Shown piece after piece: positions 35,451-48,049 of a DNA stretch of 64,000 bases. The notes under the pieces are model-generated. The model saw only the letters and a program-made list of their open reading frames with translations. It ran no database searches and had not been told where the DNA came from. A program made the position numbers and the translations under genes. Within the stretch, counting starts at the first letter, position 1. Every line of letters begins with the position of its first letter. The DNA comes from Acridotheres tristis (taxonomy: Eukaryota; Chordata; Aves; Passeriformes; Sturnidae). The stretch is from positions 3,968,001-4,032,000 of the forward strand of contig CM072892.1 in NCBI GenBank assembly GCA_037013685.1. Direction: 5' to 3'.

Positions 35451-37860
35451 TTCCACCAAACTCCTACCCCCTCTTTCCCTTTTTTTTTTCCTTTTTTTTC
35501 TTTTTCCCCCTCCCTCTTTTCTTCTGAAAAGTAATTATTATAATCTCATCAGCGGCCCTTACGCAACTGCTCACCTCAGCTCCTCTCTTGGGGTGCTGGG
35601 GGCTGTCGGGGGAAGTCAGCAGAGCCTCCCCAAAACACAGCGGCTCCCCCTGCCCCAGCCACAGCCCGGGAGGATGTTTTTAAAGGAGGATCAAGTTGTA
35701 AATGGCAGGGATTTCTTCCAGCAGCCCTTGTCGGGCTGGCAGACCCTGGATTTACGCCCGTCCTCACCGTCCTGCGTGGGGCTGGATCTGAATAGGGCTT
35801 TTGCAGGAGACGGGATTACTCACACGAGTAGCAGCTTGTGGGGATTTGGCCTCCCCTTCCTGCTCGGAACACAGCATATTTTTTTTGTTAATTTTAATTT
35901 CTTTTTTAAGTATAATTAAAGCGCCGCTACAAGCGCCAGCTATGTGGATGTGGCCTCTGGCATTTTCCACATTGCACGGGTAAAATAATATGTCCCGGTT
36001 AATTTGAGGGGAGGGTTTGTGGCTGGTTTTGAATGTCCCTAATGAGGCTGAGCAGAAGTGAGGAAAATAAAAGAGAGGCAGTGGAAGAAGAAATTCAGGT
36101 TTCCTGTAGTCTCCTTCGGCCAGGATGACGTGGGGAATTCCCTCACCTTTTGGTACAGCATTAAAGGACGTGATAGGGAGCTGCTGTAATCCTTGTCAAT
36201 AAATGCAATAGTCAGAGAGCAAAATTGCCACAGTGCACACAGAAATTCAGCCTTCACTCACCATATGGAACAGCTGGGAAGAGTTTCAAAACTTTTCCTC
36301 CTTCCCTCCCTTCTCTGTATTATGATTTTTCTTTTTTTCACGCGCGCAGAAAACAAAAGAAATAAAACAACCTGACAACTTCGCGCGTTGTCTTGTGACT
36401 ACAAAAAAAAAAAAAAAAAGCCTGTGAAGTATCACTGCTATGTTTTAGTCTAATGCTACTTCTATCTTTTATCCTTTTTAATTAGAAGGCAAATTCTCAG
36501 ACCGCCAGGCCTAATCCCTACACAGTGGAACAAAGCCCAGCAAAGTCTTTGAACACTGCCCAGCCAGGCAGCACAAACCCTAGTAACTGTTGGCAGTAGG
36601 GCTGGGACTCTGACCCTCATCTTAGCCATTCTCTTCCAGCCCCTGATGCTCCCTGCCCTTCGAAACCTTGTCTGTTGTTCTTCTGTTTGGACTGAAAAGA
36701 CAAAAGGGGAAACAATGTGGGAAACCTAGAGGATTGGCTAGGTGGGATGCGGGGGAGCTGGTGACGGATAGGAGAAAGTAAATGGAGTTTCACGGGAATG
36801 GACACAGTGGGGAGAATTGGATCACCAGATTATGTCTTTAGGTTCAAGAAATTTCTTCATCCCTCACTAAATCTTTTCATGGACAATGCCACTTTTAAAC
36901 AATTGTTGCATTTCCAATTACTACAGGAGTGTTCAAACAAATGGCAAAACCCTTAATGAAAAGTTTGCTCATATTTTAAACTTTGGAGATCAAAATCCAT
37001 AAAACAAATAGGTTTTACATGAGTTTCACTCAGACACTTATGTCTCCAAATTATTTACACTTGTGATATTTCCAGTTGAGAGCATAATTTGTGCCTAGTC
37101 AAGCAAAACACACAAATACATATAGATACATGAATTTCCAGAGCTAGCGGGAGCACTGCAGAATAAACATTTTGACTGAGATAGGCTCATATCAAGCAAG
37201 CCAATATTAAAAAGCTCTGCCTGCTTTCTATTATTTTGGCTAACTGCAAATCATTAAGAGAGAAAACAACAGATGTGGCTACGAGCACTCAAATATCTTC
37301 CAAACTGTGACTGTGCACGTCAACATAAAAGCCTGAGTTACTGTGGTGTGCAGGGATGCTGCGAGCAGCAGTGGGATTATTTCAATATATGGGGATCATA
37401 TGGACCTGCCATACCTAGGGAGGGAGAGGAAAAATAAAAATTAGCCACCAAAAATCCCCCCCAAAACCCCCAAACAAACAAACAAACAAAGCCCCAACAA
37501 AAAAAAAAAAAAAAAAAAAAAGCACAAGCGCCCTGAAACCTGGGGTTTCAGATAATTTTGCTTTCCCTTTAAAAATTTGAGGCAGGGCTTGTTGTACCTC
37601 CAGCTGATGTAAAATGGGACATATCTCTCTAATTTACTCCATGGAGAACCTGAACCTTTCCCCCTCACTTTTTTTTTTTTTTTTGGATGGGGGGGGTACT
37701 TTTGGAGTAGCAGTCACAAAGGACAGTTTCTGATTTCGGAGAGCCTAAGTCTGTTTAGCGAAAAGGGGCATAAGCTCCTCAGATATTTAGGCACTTTTAA
37801 AGACATTTACCCTAAATCCTTACACTCGTAGGCACTCACTTTTGAAGGCTAAAGTGGCGG

Positions 37861-38110
37861 TGTGTTTTTAAAGCAATTTAGTTAAACCAGTGCAAAACTC
37901 TTTGTGGACATCATAAATCAATTTAAACCTGGCTTATACCGATTTAGCTTAGTTTAGCTACTAAGTGTCTTAAGCTAAATTGATAAGCCATTTTTAAACC
38001 CATTTAAGAATGTCTACACAGGGCTTTGTGCCAGTGAACTTAAATCAATTGAAAACCAATTTTACCCGGTGCCATTTTGAGTGTGGACAAGATTAGGCAT
38101 CTTGAATGGG
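37861..38110. mobile_element. Ancient palindromic DNA-transposon-like element
   Basis: An imperfect palindrome is centred near 37,961. The innermost stem ATTTAGCTTA / TAAGCTAAAT is perfect (37,942-37,951 against 37,971-37,980). Outward, 37,881-37,940 pairs with 37,981-38,040 at roughly two thirds identity, including TGTGGACATC opposite GAATGTCTACACA and GCAAAACTC opposite GGGCTTTG. The words CAGTGCAAA..TGTGGACA and GTCTACACAGGGCTTTG recur, as I recall, in old amniote repeats. No transposase frame is present. The family name is not assigned. Confidence 0.5.
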
Positions 38111-38779
38111 AATGTGTGCTGATCCCATGTTTTCCTTATAACACCTCTGATTCCCAGCACACGGGGCCGGGGCCGTGAGTGGCGTGACCAATTTTGTGCT
38201 ATGACTCTTGTGTGTGGTTTTGGCTGCTCTGTAGTGGTGGCATTGATCTGCTTGGTGGCCACAATTCAAGGTTTTGGCTTCCTGCTTGGCAAAATGTTCA
38301 TTGCAGCCTCTCCCTGGTTGGGTTTTGGCTCTACAGGAGGGCGCAGAGGGGTCAGTGCTGTGCTGTAAGGCCATCCCAAGGATCTCCTGAGAGATGGGTT
38401 TGCTGCTTGCCTGGGCTCTGTGGTGCTCCCCATGGGCAGAATTGCCTGCACAAGGGGTTTGGTGGGCAGACAGGAGCAGGTATTTCCTTTGGAGTGGTAA
38501 AAGTGAGGATTTTGCCTCACAAGTGCCACCTTGGTGTGGAGGATCAAAAGTAGATGACACCCCTGAGTACAGGTCAGATCAGAGATAGAAACAAGAAGGT
38601 GCTGGGGTCAGCCTGGCCTGGCTGCTGCAGGTCTCCTCTGGTTTGAAGTTTTCAAAATGAGAAGAAGGCTCTTTCTGTTCTCCTGTGAGCAGAACTGCTT
38701 GGGGATGCTTTCCCTAAGATGGTACCAAAAATCCACAGATGTGGAACACAAGAGCTGTCTTAGAATCACAAGAGCTTGA

Positions 38780-38963
38780 TCATAGAGCCACAGAATCCCA
38801 GAATGGTTTTGGCTGGGACGGCCATTAAAGACCATCCCATTCCAAACCCCTGCCATGGCAGGGTCACCTTCCACTATCCCAGGCTGCTCCAAGCCCTGTC
38901 CAACCTGCAACAATTCCAGGGACGAGGCAGCCACAGCTTCTCTGGGCGTCCTGTGCTGGTGCA
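38780..38963 (-). mobile_element. CR1 LINE fragment, antisense
   Basis: ATAGAGCCACAGAATCCCAG, AATGGTTTTGGCTGGGACGG, CATTAAAGACCATCCCATTC, CTGCCATGGCAGGGTCACCT, AGGCTGCTCCAAGCCCTGTC, CACAGCTTCTCTGGGCGTCC. About 185 bp of the 3' end. Confidence 0.92.
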
Positions 38964-39802
38964 ACCATGTCCTGCTGACATCTCATGTGTGTGCTCAGGT
39001 GGCTGCAGACACCCATGGGAAAGGTGTGGCAGAGCTCTGACATCACTGTCTCCATGTTTGTGTCCTGTATGGATCAGACAGGGTGCACCACACGCAGAGC
39101 AAGAGCCAGATTCAGGAAGAAATGAGCACAGATTTTAATCTGGTGTGTGAACTGAATTGCAGTGCCATGACTCCAGTACTCAAATCTGAGCTTGCCCCTA
39201 GATAGCTCCCTGAGCTGAATCCAGCTGGACTTCTGCTGTTAAAGATGAGCACTGCGTGTTCAGGCAGGGAGGTGCCAATAAAAACCACAGTTGTAACCAG
39301 CCCTGTGCCTGAAGCCCTCTGGTTCAGCTCCTCTGGGGGTGGAAATTCGGTGCAGCTGAGGATGCTGAGGCTGAGGTGGCTTTGGGCAGCGTGGCTGTGG
39401 CTGTGAGCACATTGGGTGAGAGGTTGTGCTGTGTGAGCAGCCGTGCTTGCCCCATACATCTCTGACTCCATGTTGCTCTCAGGTGCTAAAAAAGTATTTT
39501 TCAATAAAACCTAACCAAAGAGTAGGGTGGTTTTGCGCCTGTCACCAAATGGATTTTTTAAAATTTTTTTTTTTGTTTTTTTTTTATTTCTAATGAACCA
39601 ACCAATTTAAGAAAAATCCTGCAAATTCTGACCAAATTCCAATCAGATTTAAACTCATGAAAAGAATTACTGCTTGTCCTACACTGGCTTGTTTTGTTCA
39701 CTGCAGGTGGTGCTTTCGTGTTGTAAACAGGGTCTGTCACGTTGTCATCATGTGTTCAGTTTCTGTGTAGGTATAAACGAGCTGTTTGCCCAAATGAAGG
39801 TG

Positions 39803-39847
39803 AATAAAGACGTTTCCAGTGCCTTTCATTAAAAAAAAAAAAAAAAA
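39803..39847 (+). other. AATAAA plus poly(A) tract: possible retrocopy 3' end
   Basis: AATAAA, 22 bp of unique sequence, then 17 A. This spacing matches a cleaved and polyadenylated mRNA end copied into DNA. No parent gene was recognised upstream and no clear target-site duplication was found, so a chance A run is also possible. Confidence 0.3.
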
Positions 39848-40159
39848 TCCTACATAATGGATAAAATTGAGGTGATATCCTACAATGTTTAACTTTTTTA
39901 TCTTTCTATCAGAGGCAATTATATCGCTTGCCTCCTCTTAGCCTCGGCATGACACTACGGCTGTGCCACTGTCCGTGCACACATGGTGGAGAGGAGCTGC
40001 AAGTCTCCCTTGTAATCTAACCACACACAAATTTCCGAGTGTTTTTCCGTGCCATTAATCTTAATATTGAGTGTCCTAATCTGTTTATAGTGCACAATAC
40101 ACGCTACCCCCTGATAAAAATCTTTTATACATGTCTGGGCAAACAGCATGAATAAATAA

Positions 40160-40620
40160 TGGCCAATTTCCATACTGCCAAGCGAAGAGCTACTGTAAAT
40201 TTATTTTTATTTCCAGCCTCGCTGCATCCCTCATCGGGTGGAGTCTCCTCGCCCCGGAGTGAAAGGGATCAAAGATAACATTCTTCTCTGTCTGGGTGTA
40301 CTTTGTGGACCTGCCTCCCAACCAAGGGATGAAAGGAACTTGCTAAACTGTTGCCATTTTGCAACATCTGCTATAATTCCCCTAAATCCAGATTTGTCTG
40401 ACACAGAGAGCTCCTGTTCTTACATCATTGCCATGTGACAGTATAACACCAGTCACATCAAGCTTGAGGATTCCAGCTCCGGGCGATGATAATATGAAGA
40501 AAACCTTTTTTGCCTAGGGCAAAACACTTGTAGCAAAGTATTATTCATCTGGCCAATTTAAATCTTCTCTCAAAAAGGTACCCAGAAACATATGCAGCGT
40601 GCCTTTGTAAAAGGCTTGAG
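40160..40620. promoter_or_regulatory. Candidate enhancer-like conserved element with TCF/LEF and GATA words
   Basis: Repeat-free block with clustered CpGs (CATCGGGTGGAGTCTCCTCG, CCGGAGTG). ATCAAAG at 40,268-40,274 (complement of the TCF/LEF core CTTTGAT) overlaps AGATAA at 40,273-40,278 (GATA type). It also contains GCTCCGGGCGATGATAATAT near 40,477. Function is inferred. Confidence 0.4.
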
Positions 40621-42039
40621 CTGCTCATAGGCAAATGACCTGAACCAAGAGTACAAAACCCAATGTCCTAATTAATTACTGCTAAGCAGCTCTGATACAC
40701 AGAAAAGAAATGCTGGTACTAATCCTTAACCCTGTCCTACATTCTTAAAATAGCCAAAATATTGCTGACAGCTAGGAAAACAAAATTGCCTCTGATTTAA
40801 AGGTTTGGGACCCCGGCTTAAAAGGAAGATCAGAATAAAATATTCGAAAAGAGTGATTTTGGAAAAGTCCTGTTGCAGCACATAGGCTGGCTATGTGGTG
40901 GTGTGGTCCCCTGTTTTGGGATGGAAACAGTGCCAGGAAAGCAAAGCCCAGTAAAGCCTCTCTGGGTCTGTGTCTCCCCCCTTTGCTCTGCCCTGTGAGG
41001 TTCAGCTCCACAAGGTTGTGTTGTTTCTCCAATCAAGCACACTTTGTCTGAATCCCACCCTCTACTTCTAACGGGGCAAAATAACATTAAAGTACATAAA
41101 AATGATGCCATTAGCACCCCACTTGCTGAAGCAGACCCTTGGAGCACTTTTTGGGACTTAGTCCTTCAGTTTGAAGGCAATGGTGTTGAAAACGAGATTC
41201 AGCATTCACTAATGACAGGCACGTTTTCTTACCAGGTTTTTGGGTATCACAGCTTGCTCTAGCAATAGGAAAAAATCCACATTCTGATAGATTTGGTAAT
41301 GATGTGTCTCTTGATGGAACTGTCCAGTGTTGGGCAGAAAAGTGGACTTTTTCTGGCTTGGGGGACAGGCAGGAAGGAATCCACTTTAGAAAAGAAACAG
41401 AACATCAGCTGAAGGGTTGTTGGCACCCAGGGATGGAAGCCCATGAATACAGGCTGCACCTTCCATGGCACAAAGATACAAATTTCTCATGAAGAGAAAG
41501 GAAAATCTCTTTCTCAGGTGCATCCTCACTCCCTGTGTGTCTAATCCTGCAAACTGGGCTGTGATGCCACGGGTCTTATGTGAAATGACTTGGTTATTTC
41601 ACATGAATCACCTGGCGAGCAGGAATTGGGATCTGGTTTTTTTTTCCTCTGACAGCCAGGCCAGGCCAGGAGACACCAGTGGATTTATTGACTGGGGGGA
41701 AGCCCAAGCCATTTGCCCACGAGTGTTTTCCTCCTGCCCAGGCCTTCTCCCTGCAGGCTGTGGCTGTTCCTTGTCCATAAGGTGGTGTCAGCAGTGCTTT
41801 GTCACTTTGCTGTTATGAACTTAATGTCTGAGTGATGATCTCAGCTTAGTGATGACATTGGGTGAGTAAGTGCTCACTCAGAGACCTGCAGCAGCTCCAC
41901 TTTGGGGGGAATTACCTGCCTGGTTTGGTTTTTCATGCCATGCAGAGCACTGACTTCTGTTTCTGCGGGTGCATTTTAGAAGCAAGTGCCTGTGGATGCT
42001 GTGAAATCCAGGGTGCCCTGGAGAAAACAATGTTCCAGG

Positions 42040-42382
42040 GATAGTTCAGAGCCCTTTCCAGTGCCTAAAGGGGCTCCAAGAGAGCTGGAGAGGGACTTTG
42101 GATAAGGGCAAGAAGTGACAGGACAAACAGGAATGGCTTTAATTGCAGGGAGGGGTTAGGTGGGATATTGGGAAGGAATTCTTTCCTGTGAGGGTGCTGA
42201 GGCCCTGGAAATATTTCCAGAGAAGCTCTGACTGCCCCATCCCTGGAAGTGTCCAAGGCCAGGCTGGACAGGGTTTGGAGCAATCTGGGCTAGTGGAAAG
42301 TGTCCCTGCCCATGGCAGGGGAATTGGAATTGGATGATCTTTAAGTTCCCTTCCAACCCAAACCATTCTGGCATTCTGTGAA
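42040..42382 (+). mobile_element. CR1 LINE fragment, 3' end, sense
   Basis: GGGGCTCCAAGAGAGCTGGA, GAGGGACTTTGGATAAGGGC, GATATTGGGAAGGAATTCTT, TGTCCAAGGCCAGGCTGGAC, GTGTCCCTGCCCATGGCAGG, CCTTCCAACCCAAACCATTC. About 340 bp, same subfamily style as 12.6-12.9 kb. Confidence 0.95.
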
Positions 42383-44369
42383 ACCTCCACACAGATTTTG
42401 AATATGTAGCTGGCTTTGATAACCTGGATGTGTTGGATTGACAGGGCTCTGCAGAAACCTTCCCATGGCTCTGCAGGTCACTGGGACTTCTAGCATCCCT
42501 GTCCTGCAAGACTGGCTCAGACTGGAGTCTGCATTCAACAGCCTGTAAAAGAGGATATTTTTATTTTTGGAGTGGTTGCATATTATCAAAGAAAGTGCTT
42601 GTTTCTATAACCTGGATAATTACATAACATCAGGATTTCTCTGTTCATTAGTAGTGTAATTTTAAAATTACTTGTAAGAAAAGTGATGTCTGCAGTCGTG
42701 CTCATTTCCTAGACATTCTTGTTAAATCCACATCTCCCATTTTAACTTCTCTTTTTCTTTTTTTTTTCTTTTCTTAAAGCACTCTTGCGATCTTCCTAAA
42801 TTTGGCTGTGCCACCATTTCATTTTGCTAATACCCCTTGAAACTGTTAACACTTTTTCCTGAATACTTTCCTAGTGGATACGAAGCAAAAAGGAAGAAAG
42901 GCTACTGTCAAATTGATTAAGTGAAAGCTCATTAGAGAAAGTAACAAGAGGTAAAATCTGCATATGCATTGCAGAAATGTGTCTGATCTTGCTAAGTTGT
43001 GAAAAGACAAAATAAGCTCAAACCTCCTTGTGCTGTAAGTAGCTCTGGGGAGATGGGGGCTGGGGATGGGAAGGGCTCCCAAATGTGTGTTACATTAAGG
43101 ATTCCTCCTTAGAAAGAGGCAGTGGAGCAGCCCCTGCTAACACCACTTCACTGAAGGGTTTGCCAGTGCTTTAACCACCAGCCCTGATTTACAGGGGGCT
43201 GTGCCTGTGCCGTAAAAATTCTCAGTTCCTTGAGCCCTGACAAACAAGACCCCTGCAAAAAAACCCTCAACAGCAATCCAGCAAAACTGCTTAAATGGTG
43301 GTTCCTTAAAAATAAAACACAATATAAAGTCAGCAGTAATTACTGCATGTGTTCTCAGAGTTCCTAACCACTTTTCTATGTGATTTTTTTTCCCCCCAAG
43401 TGTGGTTAGGTAATTTTTTTTTTTTTACTTGGAATAGAGGAGATCTCCCTTTAGTTCTAACAAGCTAACTGGTTGAATTATTGATGTCTGAAAATGAGCC
43501 CTATCAGCTCATTCTGGGGGGACTTAGAGGTACAGGCATGAGCTGGACACATCCTCTGCTGGGAGCAGCTTGGATGGGATCCAAGCTTGTGAGAGTGTTT
43601 CTGGGTGTTTCATCATGATTGTTCATCACATCCACTCTGGGGCCAGCATGCTGCAGGGTCTGCAGATGAATTCCATCTTTCCCCATGGTTTGTCCCCCCA
43701 TAGCCAGGGATGTCTGGTTGCCCACTGGGATGCTTCACTCCAGTGCATCTTTGGGGCATCTTTCCCAGCCCTTGTCAGAGGCTCAGGCTGAGCACCGTGT
43801 GATGGCTGCAGATTAAATTGACTTTGATTTCTGAAAATATAGATCAAAATTCTAATGTGATTTTAAATATGGACTGCACATCTCTTACAGGCTTTTATGT
43901 GAAAGGCAGAAGGGGCCAGCACCTCACCTTTGCTGCCTGTAGTTAACGTGTTACTAACACCTTAAATAACTTTTCTCTTACACACACAATCTAGAAGACT
44001 TCATTCCTTCTACCTTTAAAAAAAATAAATATATATATATATATATCCCAATTAAAAGAGGCCAAAGAAGAGGAATACCGAAGTACCAAGCTAAAGTAAT
44101 GTGATAACTTTGAACTTAATCCATAAAAGACAGATATTTTACGGTTCAGGCTAAAACTCAAGGCTGACATCTAACCTGACACAAATACGCTGTTGCATGT
44201 GAGAGCCCTTGTTAAAAAAAAAGAAAAAAAAAAAATTGCTGGGAATCTGCAGGCATAAGCCTGACAGTGCTAATTTAAATAGGAAAATGTGTCTGTTTGG
44301 GAGGTAGACCAAACGTCTGAAAGTTATGAAAGCAAATGCCAATAATAACCATCTAAGGCAGAGCACGTT

Positions 44370-45330
44370 CCTTGGAATGTGGAAATTACTGTATTACAAC
44401 AAAGCTGTTGTTTCCACCAGGGTGTTTTGTAGCCTGGCTCATAATATTATGTATTTCGGCAGATCCCAGTAATTACAAATTTAAGTCTTAAATCCTCGGC
44501 TTTTCTTTATGTTCTCAAAGTACCCCTATAGGTATCCTCACTCCAAGCTTAAATCAGACCCAAAATACAAGGTGAAATGGGGCTGGTTGAATTCCTGCAC
44601 TTTATAATGATATTTATTAAGCCAGTTTTGAAGGGAAATGTTGAGCCGAGCATTGTATTTAAATCCAATGGTACTCCAAAGCGCTCTGGAATTGTTTAAT
44701 TAAAACCAAGGTGCACATTAATAAGGAAGGATATCATTTTGTCATTTATATATAATTTCTTGATTTTGTTAGGGGAATAAAAAATGAAGAAAGCCCCCCA
44801 AAATATAAAGAGAAGGAAGGACCAGTAAGCCTGATAATAGCCCTCCATGGAGAAGAAATAAGTATACAACAGAAGAAAAGCACAGTGAGGAACATAATGT
44901 TAGTAAAACACTCTTAATGCTACACAAGCTGTAGAAAATGCTACTTTGCATTTGGGCTGCAGCATTGTTAACTGTGGGCAATTGAGTAAAGAGTGCACCT
45001 TTTAAACTAATTCCTTGTGCTGGAGACACAGCCACATCCAGGAGCCTACCTCATTAATATGCTATAGTGGTCAAATAGGAGATTAATAACAAAGTCACCT
45101 GCTAAACCTACAAGGAACCTGTTGATTAACAATAAGCTCCAAAAATAAGATACCAGCCTGCAAAGCAAAATCGAGTCCAAGGGCAACAAGTGCTTCTGTA
45201 ATTTATTCCTTCTTTACACAAGGGCATAAAGCTCCCTTTATAACCGTGTTTTCAAGGCCCTGCTGTGAGCTGTAGGTGTGAGCTTTTCAGCTGATTTATT
45301 AATTTTAGTTTCAATCAAAGTGTCACCTGC
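44370..45330. promoter_or_regulatory. Candidate conserved noncoding block
   Basis: AT-rich and repeat-free, with words such as CATAATATTATGTATTTCGG, AGTAATTACAAATTTAAG, GGAGATTAATAACAAAG and TGTTGATTAACAATAAG. The last is HNF1- or homeodomain-like (GTTGATTAAC at 45,121). The sequence texture fits a developmental enhancer cluster. Confidence 0.35.
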
Positions 45331-45589
45331 AGACACAAAAATGTCGGCCTCACCACAGAAAATACAGAGAAAAAAAAAGGGGGGGGGAAACAGAGGCAGA
45401 GGAGAGAAAGAGAAAGACCAAAGGTTTTATTGTGAGAAACTCTGCCAGCAATTTTTTTAAAAAATTTTTTTCTCTTTTGGTCACATGAACACCGGACGGC
45501 CTGTTCTCCACGTAGCCCAAATAATTCCCAGCCACATAATTAAAAAAAAAAAAAAAAAGAAATTCCGAAATTAAACATTTTTGTCATAC

Positions 45590-45790
45590 TTGTAAAGTCA
45601 GCCTCAGACCCGGGCAATGGCGCTAACCCGGCGGCTGCCAAAACAATCAGCCCCTGTTGTCAGTAGGGGGACATTCTCCCCAACCAACCGCCTGAACAAC
45701 AAGTCCACTGAGCAAAATGTGCAAAAAATTCTCAATTAGTTGTCTTTATTTAGTGAACACTATGGGGTCCTCAACGGCACTATAGAATTA
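45590..45790. promoter_or_regulatory. Candidate conserved noncoding element with retained CpGs
   Basis: A 200-bp block with CCCGGGCAATGGCGCTAACC, CGGCGGCTGCC, CAACCGCCTG and CTCAACGGCAC inside AT-rich surroundings, ending with TTTATTTAGTGAACACT. Retained CpGs in a CpG-depleted region, and the lack of repeats, suggest strong constraint or a hypomethylated regulatory element. Confidence 0.42.
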
Positions 45791-48049
45791 TGGCAGGAAA
45801 GCTGAGCTCTTCAGTGGCTTATTAGCATTCTCTGAGGGTTGGAGTGCTGCTGGTAGCAGACTGGTGCCTCCAGGAGCTGGTGGTGGGACCCTGGCGCTCC
45901 TTGGGTTTTGTCCTTTTGTCCTTCCCAGCCAGCAGGAAGTACAGCCCCATGTCCAGAGTATTCTGGGATATCTCTGGGATATCTTCATCTCATTCACCGC
46001 TACCGGGACCAGCAGTGCCCGCGCCTTTGTCGGTGGCCATGAGCATCCTCCTAGTCTGGGAAGCAAAACCTCTGGGTTTGCCACTAAAAAAGCGACCAAC
46101 CCACATGCAGAAAGTGGCTTTGCTCCCTCCTCCCTCCTCTCCCCAGCAGCTTTCCCAAATGAGCATCCCCCATCAGCAGGCTGGGGCCAAAGGAGCTGAA
46201 TGTTATGGTCCCATCCTCTTAAATTACCTCAGATGTTATCGACACCCCACTTCCATGTTGGAGGAAAAGAAGGCAAATAGGGATAAATGGAAGCAGCTCC
46301 TTGTCCAATTCTTATCTTAATTTAAATGTAAAGTGAATGTCTTTTTTTTTTTTAAAGAGATGGGGAGCAAAAAAACTTGAGTAGCAAGTGCTAGAAATGT
46401 CTTTTCTGAGAAAGAGGGTATTTGCTGCTTTAGGGAAAACACTATCATTGACTAAATTAACAAGTTGTCTTATCAACTGCCATAAGCCTTGAAGTCTAAT
46501 TAATTTAGCACTGATCAATAGCCTTGAATGAAGCATTGATTTCTGCAGCTTTCCTGGGCTGCAGCAGAAACACATTCCCTGCTCCTTGCACGCTCCTCTC
46601 ATAGGAACCAAGCACTCGTAGAAGTAAAATTTATTTCCCTTTCTTCAACATCCAGCACTTTATTGTGCAGGAATTTTACGAATTTTATGCACATATGCAT
46701 ATTATGAATTAATTTCCATGAGAGACTTGATTCTAAAATACACTTTAAAGAAAAAAAGTGGCAAGACAGGATGCCCTGGAAAATCTCTCTTCTTGGAGTT
46801 TTATTCTGCTGCAAGAATCTCTACCTGAGAGGAAAAGGATTCAGTACTCGATCAGGAAATGGTGGAGAGCTTGGCAGAACTTAGAGGCATCCATGGGATT
46901 TTCCTCATTGATGTCCACCAAATGTTGACTTCCTGGACATATGAATGGATTGAGCAAGGAGATCTGCTCTATTTTCAAGGTAGAGACCTCTGAATAGAGA
47001 GTTAAAAACATTACAGATTCAACCCTCCACAGCCATCAGAAAAAGAGCAAAGCCACTAAACACCAACAGATGGACCTGCAATTAATGTTGCTCAGCTGAT
47101 ATGGGAATATTTGGACTGCCATCCAGAGATGTGCTATGGGAGCCCCCTTCCATGGGAAAACACTTCCATGGGGACAGAGAAGAGGGCGAGGACAGTGAAT
47201 TCCTTGGGAGGGACAAGGAGGCACTAAAGGAGTGCATGGTGCTGGTGAAAAGGCTCTCCAGAGCCCCATCATGGTGGCCTCAGACCCAAAGTGCTGCTGT
47301 GCCCACACTGTGACAAAATGTGCACACCCACGACCGGAGGCGTCGCAGGTGCAGGAGGCACCGTCAGCTGCGGCTCTTTTGTGCCATCCTTGCCCCGGGT
47401 GGATGTGGGCTGGTCTTCCCCAGGGAAAGGGACTCATTGTTTGTGTCTGCAAGCCCGGGGGAGAGTTTCCCATCTGGTGGGATGGGGTTAAATTCTGCCC
47501 TGGGCTAAGTCCTGGCATCACCCGCTGTGGATGGTGCTCCGCCTTCGGAGCCAGAGCATGGGGCTTCCTTGCTTTGTCACAATCACCCATGGCCAAATCC
47601 AGCCGGGTGGAATGAAGGAAAAAGATGAATTCAGAAGCATTTTGGCAGTACCAGCAGCTCTGCTGGGATGTAAGAGAGGTCAGAGTCAGGCCCTAAATGC
47701 TTACAAATTAGCTTAAATTCCAAACCTGTGCTAGCAGGAGTCAAGCATTGTGACAGGTCTCCTCCAAACCCTTCACTTCCACCACTCTGCCTGGTTGAGG
47801 AACATAATTCATTTTATTTCTTTACTCCACATGTTCTCCTAGGGAAAAAGCCATGCAAACTTGAATCCTGTGGGGAAAAAACAAAAAAAAAGAAAAAAAA
47901 AGAAAAAAAAAAGAAATGACAATAGTAAAAATTCGACACCACAGGAGAATTACATTTAACCTTTACAAAATTTGGCCCTTTTAACTCCAGGCTAAAAAAA
48001 GAAACCAAAAAGCCCCACCACAAAAGTTCCTCTCCTAGTCTGTTTGGGG

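Larger units (their letters stand above)
30839..37860. other. Long noncoding interval with conserved-looking blocks
   Basis: No gene identified. Simple repeats include A runs near 31,890-31,907 and 36,403-36,419, an 18-nt T run at 33,147-33,164, GGA repeats at 34,409-34,431, (CAAA)5 at 37,471-37,490, a 24-nt A run at 37,499-37,522 and a 16-nt T run at 37,669-37,684. A GGGGAAACTGAGGCACGAGG word at 32,876-32,895 resembles a MIR-core scrap. Blocks 31,990-32,345 and 35,190-36,250 look like conserved elements. No CR1 is recognised between 30,839 and 38,779, a relatively repeat-poor run. Confidence 0.4.
38964..42039. other. Noncoding interval
   Basis: No exon identified. It contains an AATAAA word at 39,803-39,808 followed 22 bp later by a 17-nt A run (39,831-39,847), and a conserved-looking block at about 40,160-40,620, both treated separately. 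40,700-42,040 shows nothing recognisable. Confidence 0.4.

Noticed and set aside
45844..46320. 158-codon plus-strand open frame
   Set aside because: Overlaps open frames in other phases on both strands; no domain or splice signals.
47036..47596. 186-codon minus-strand open frame
   Set aside because: No domain, splice context or codon signal; the plus strand is open in parallel, so local GC content explains it.
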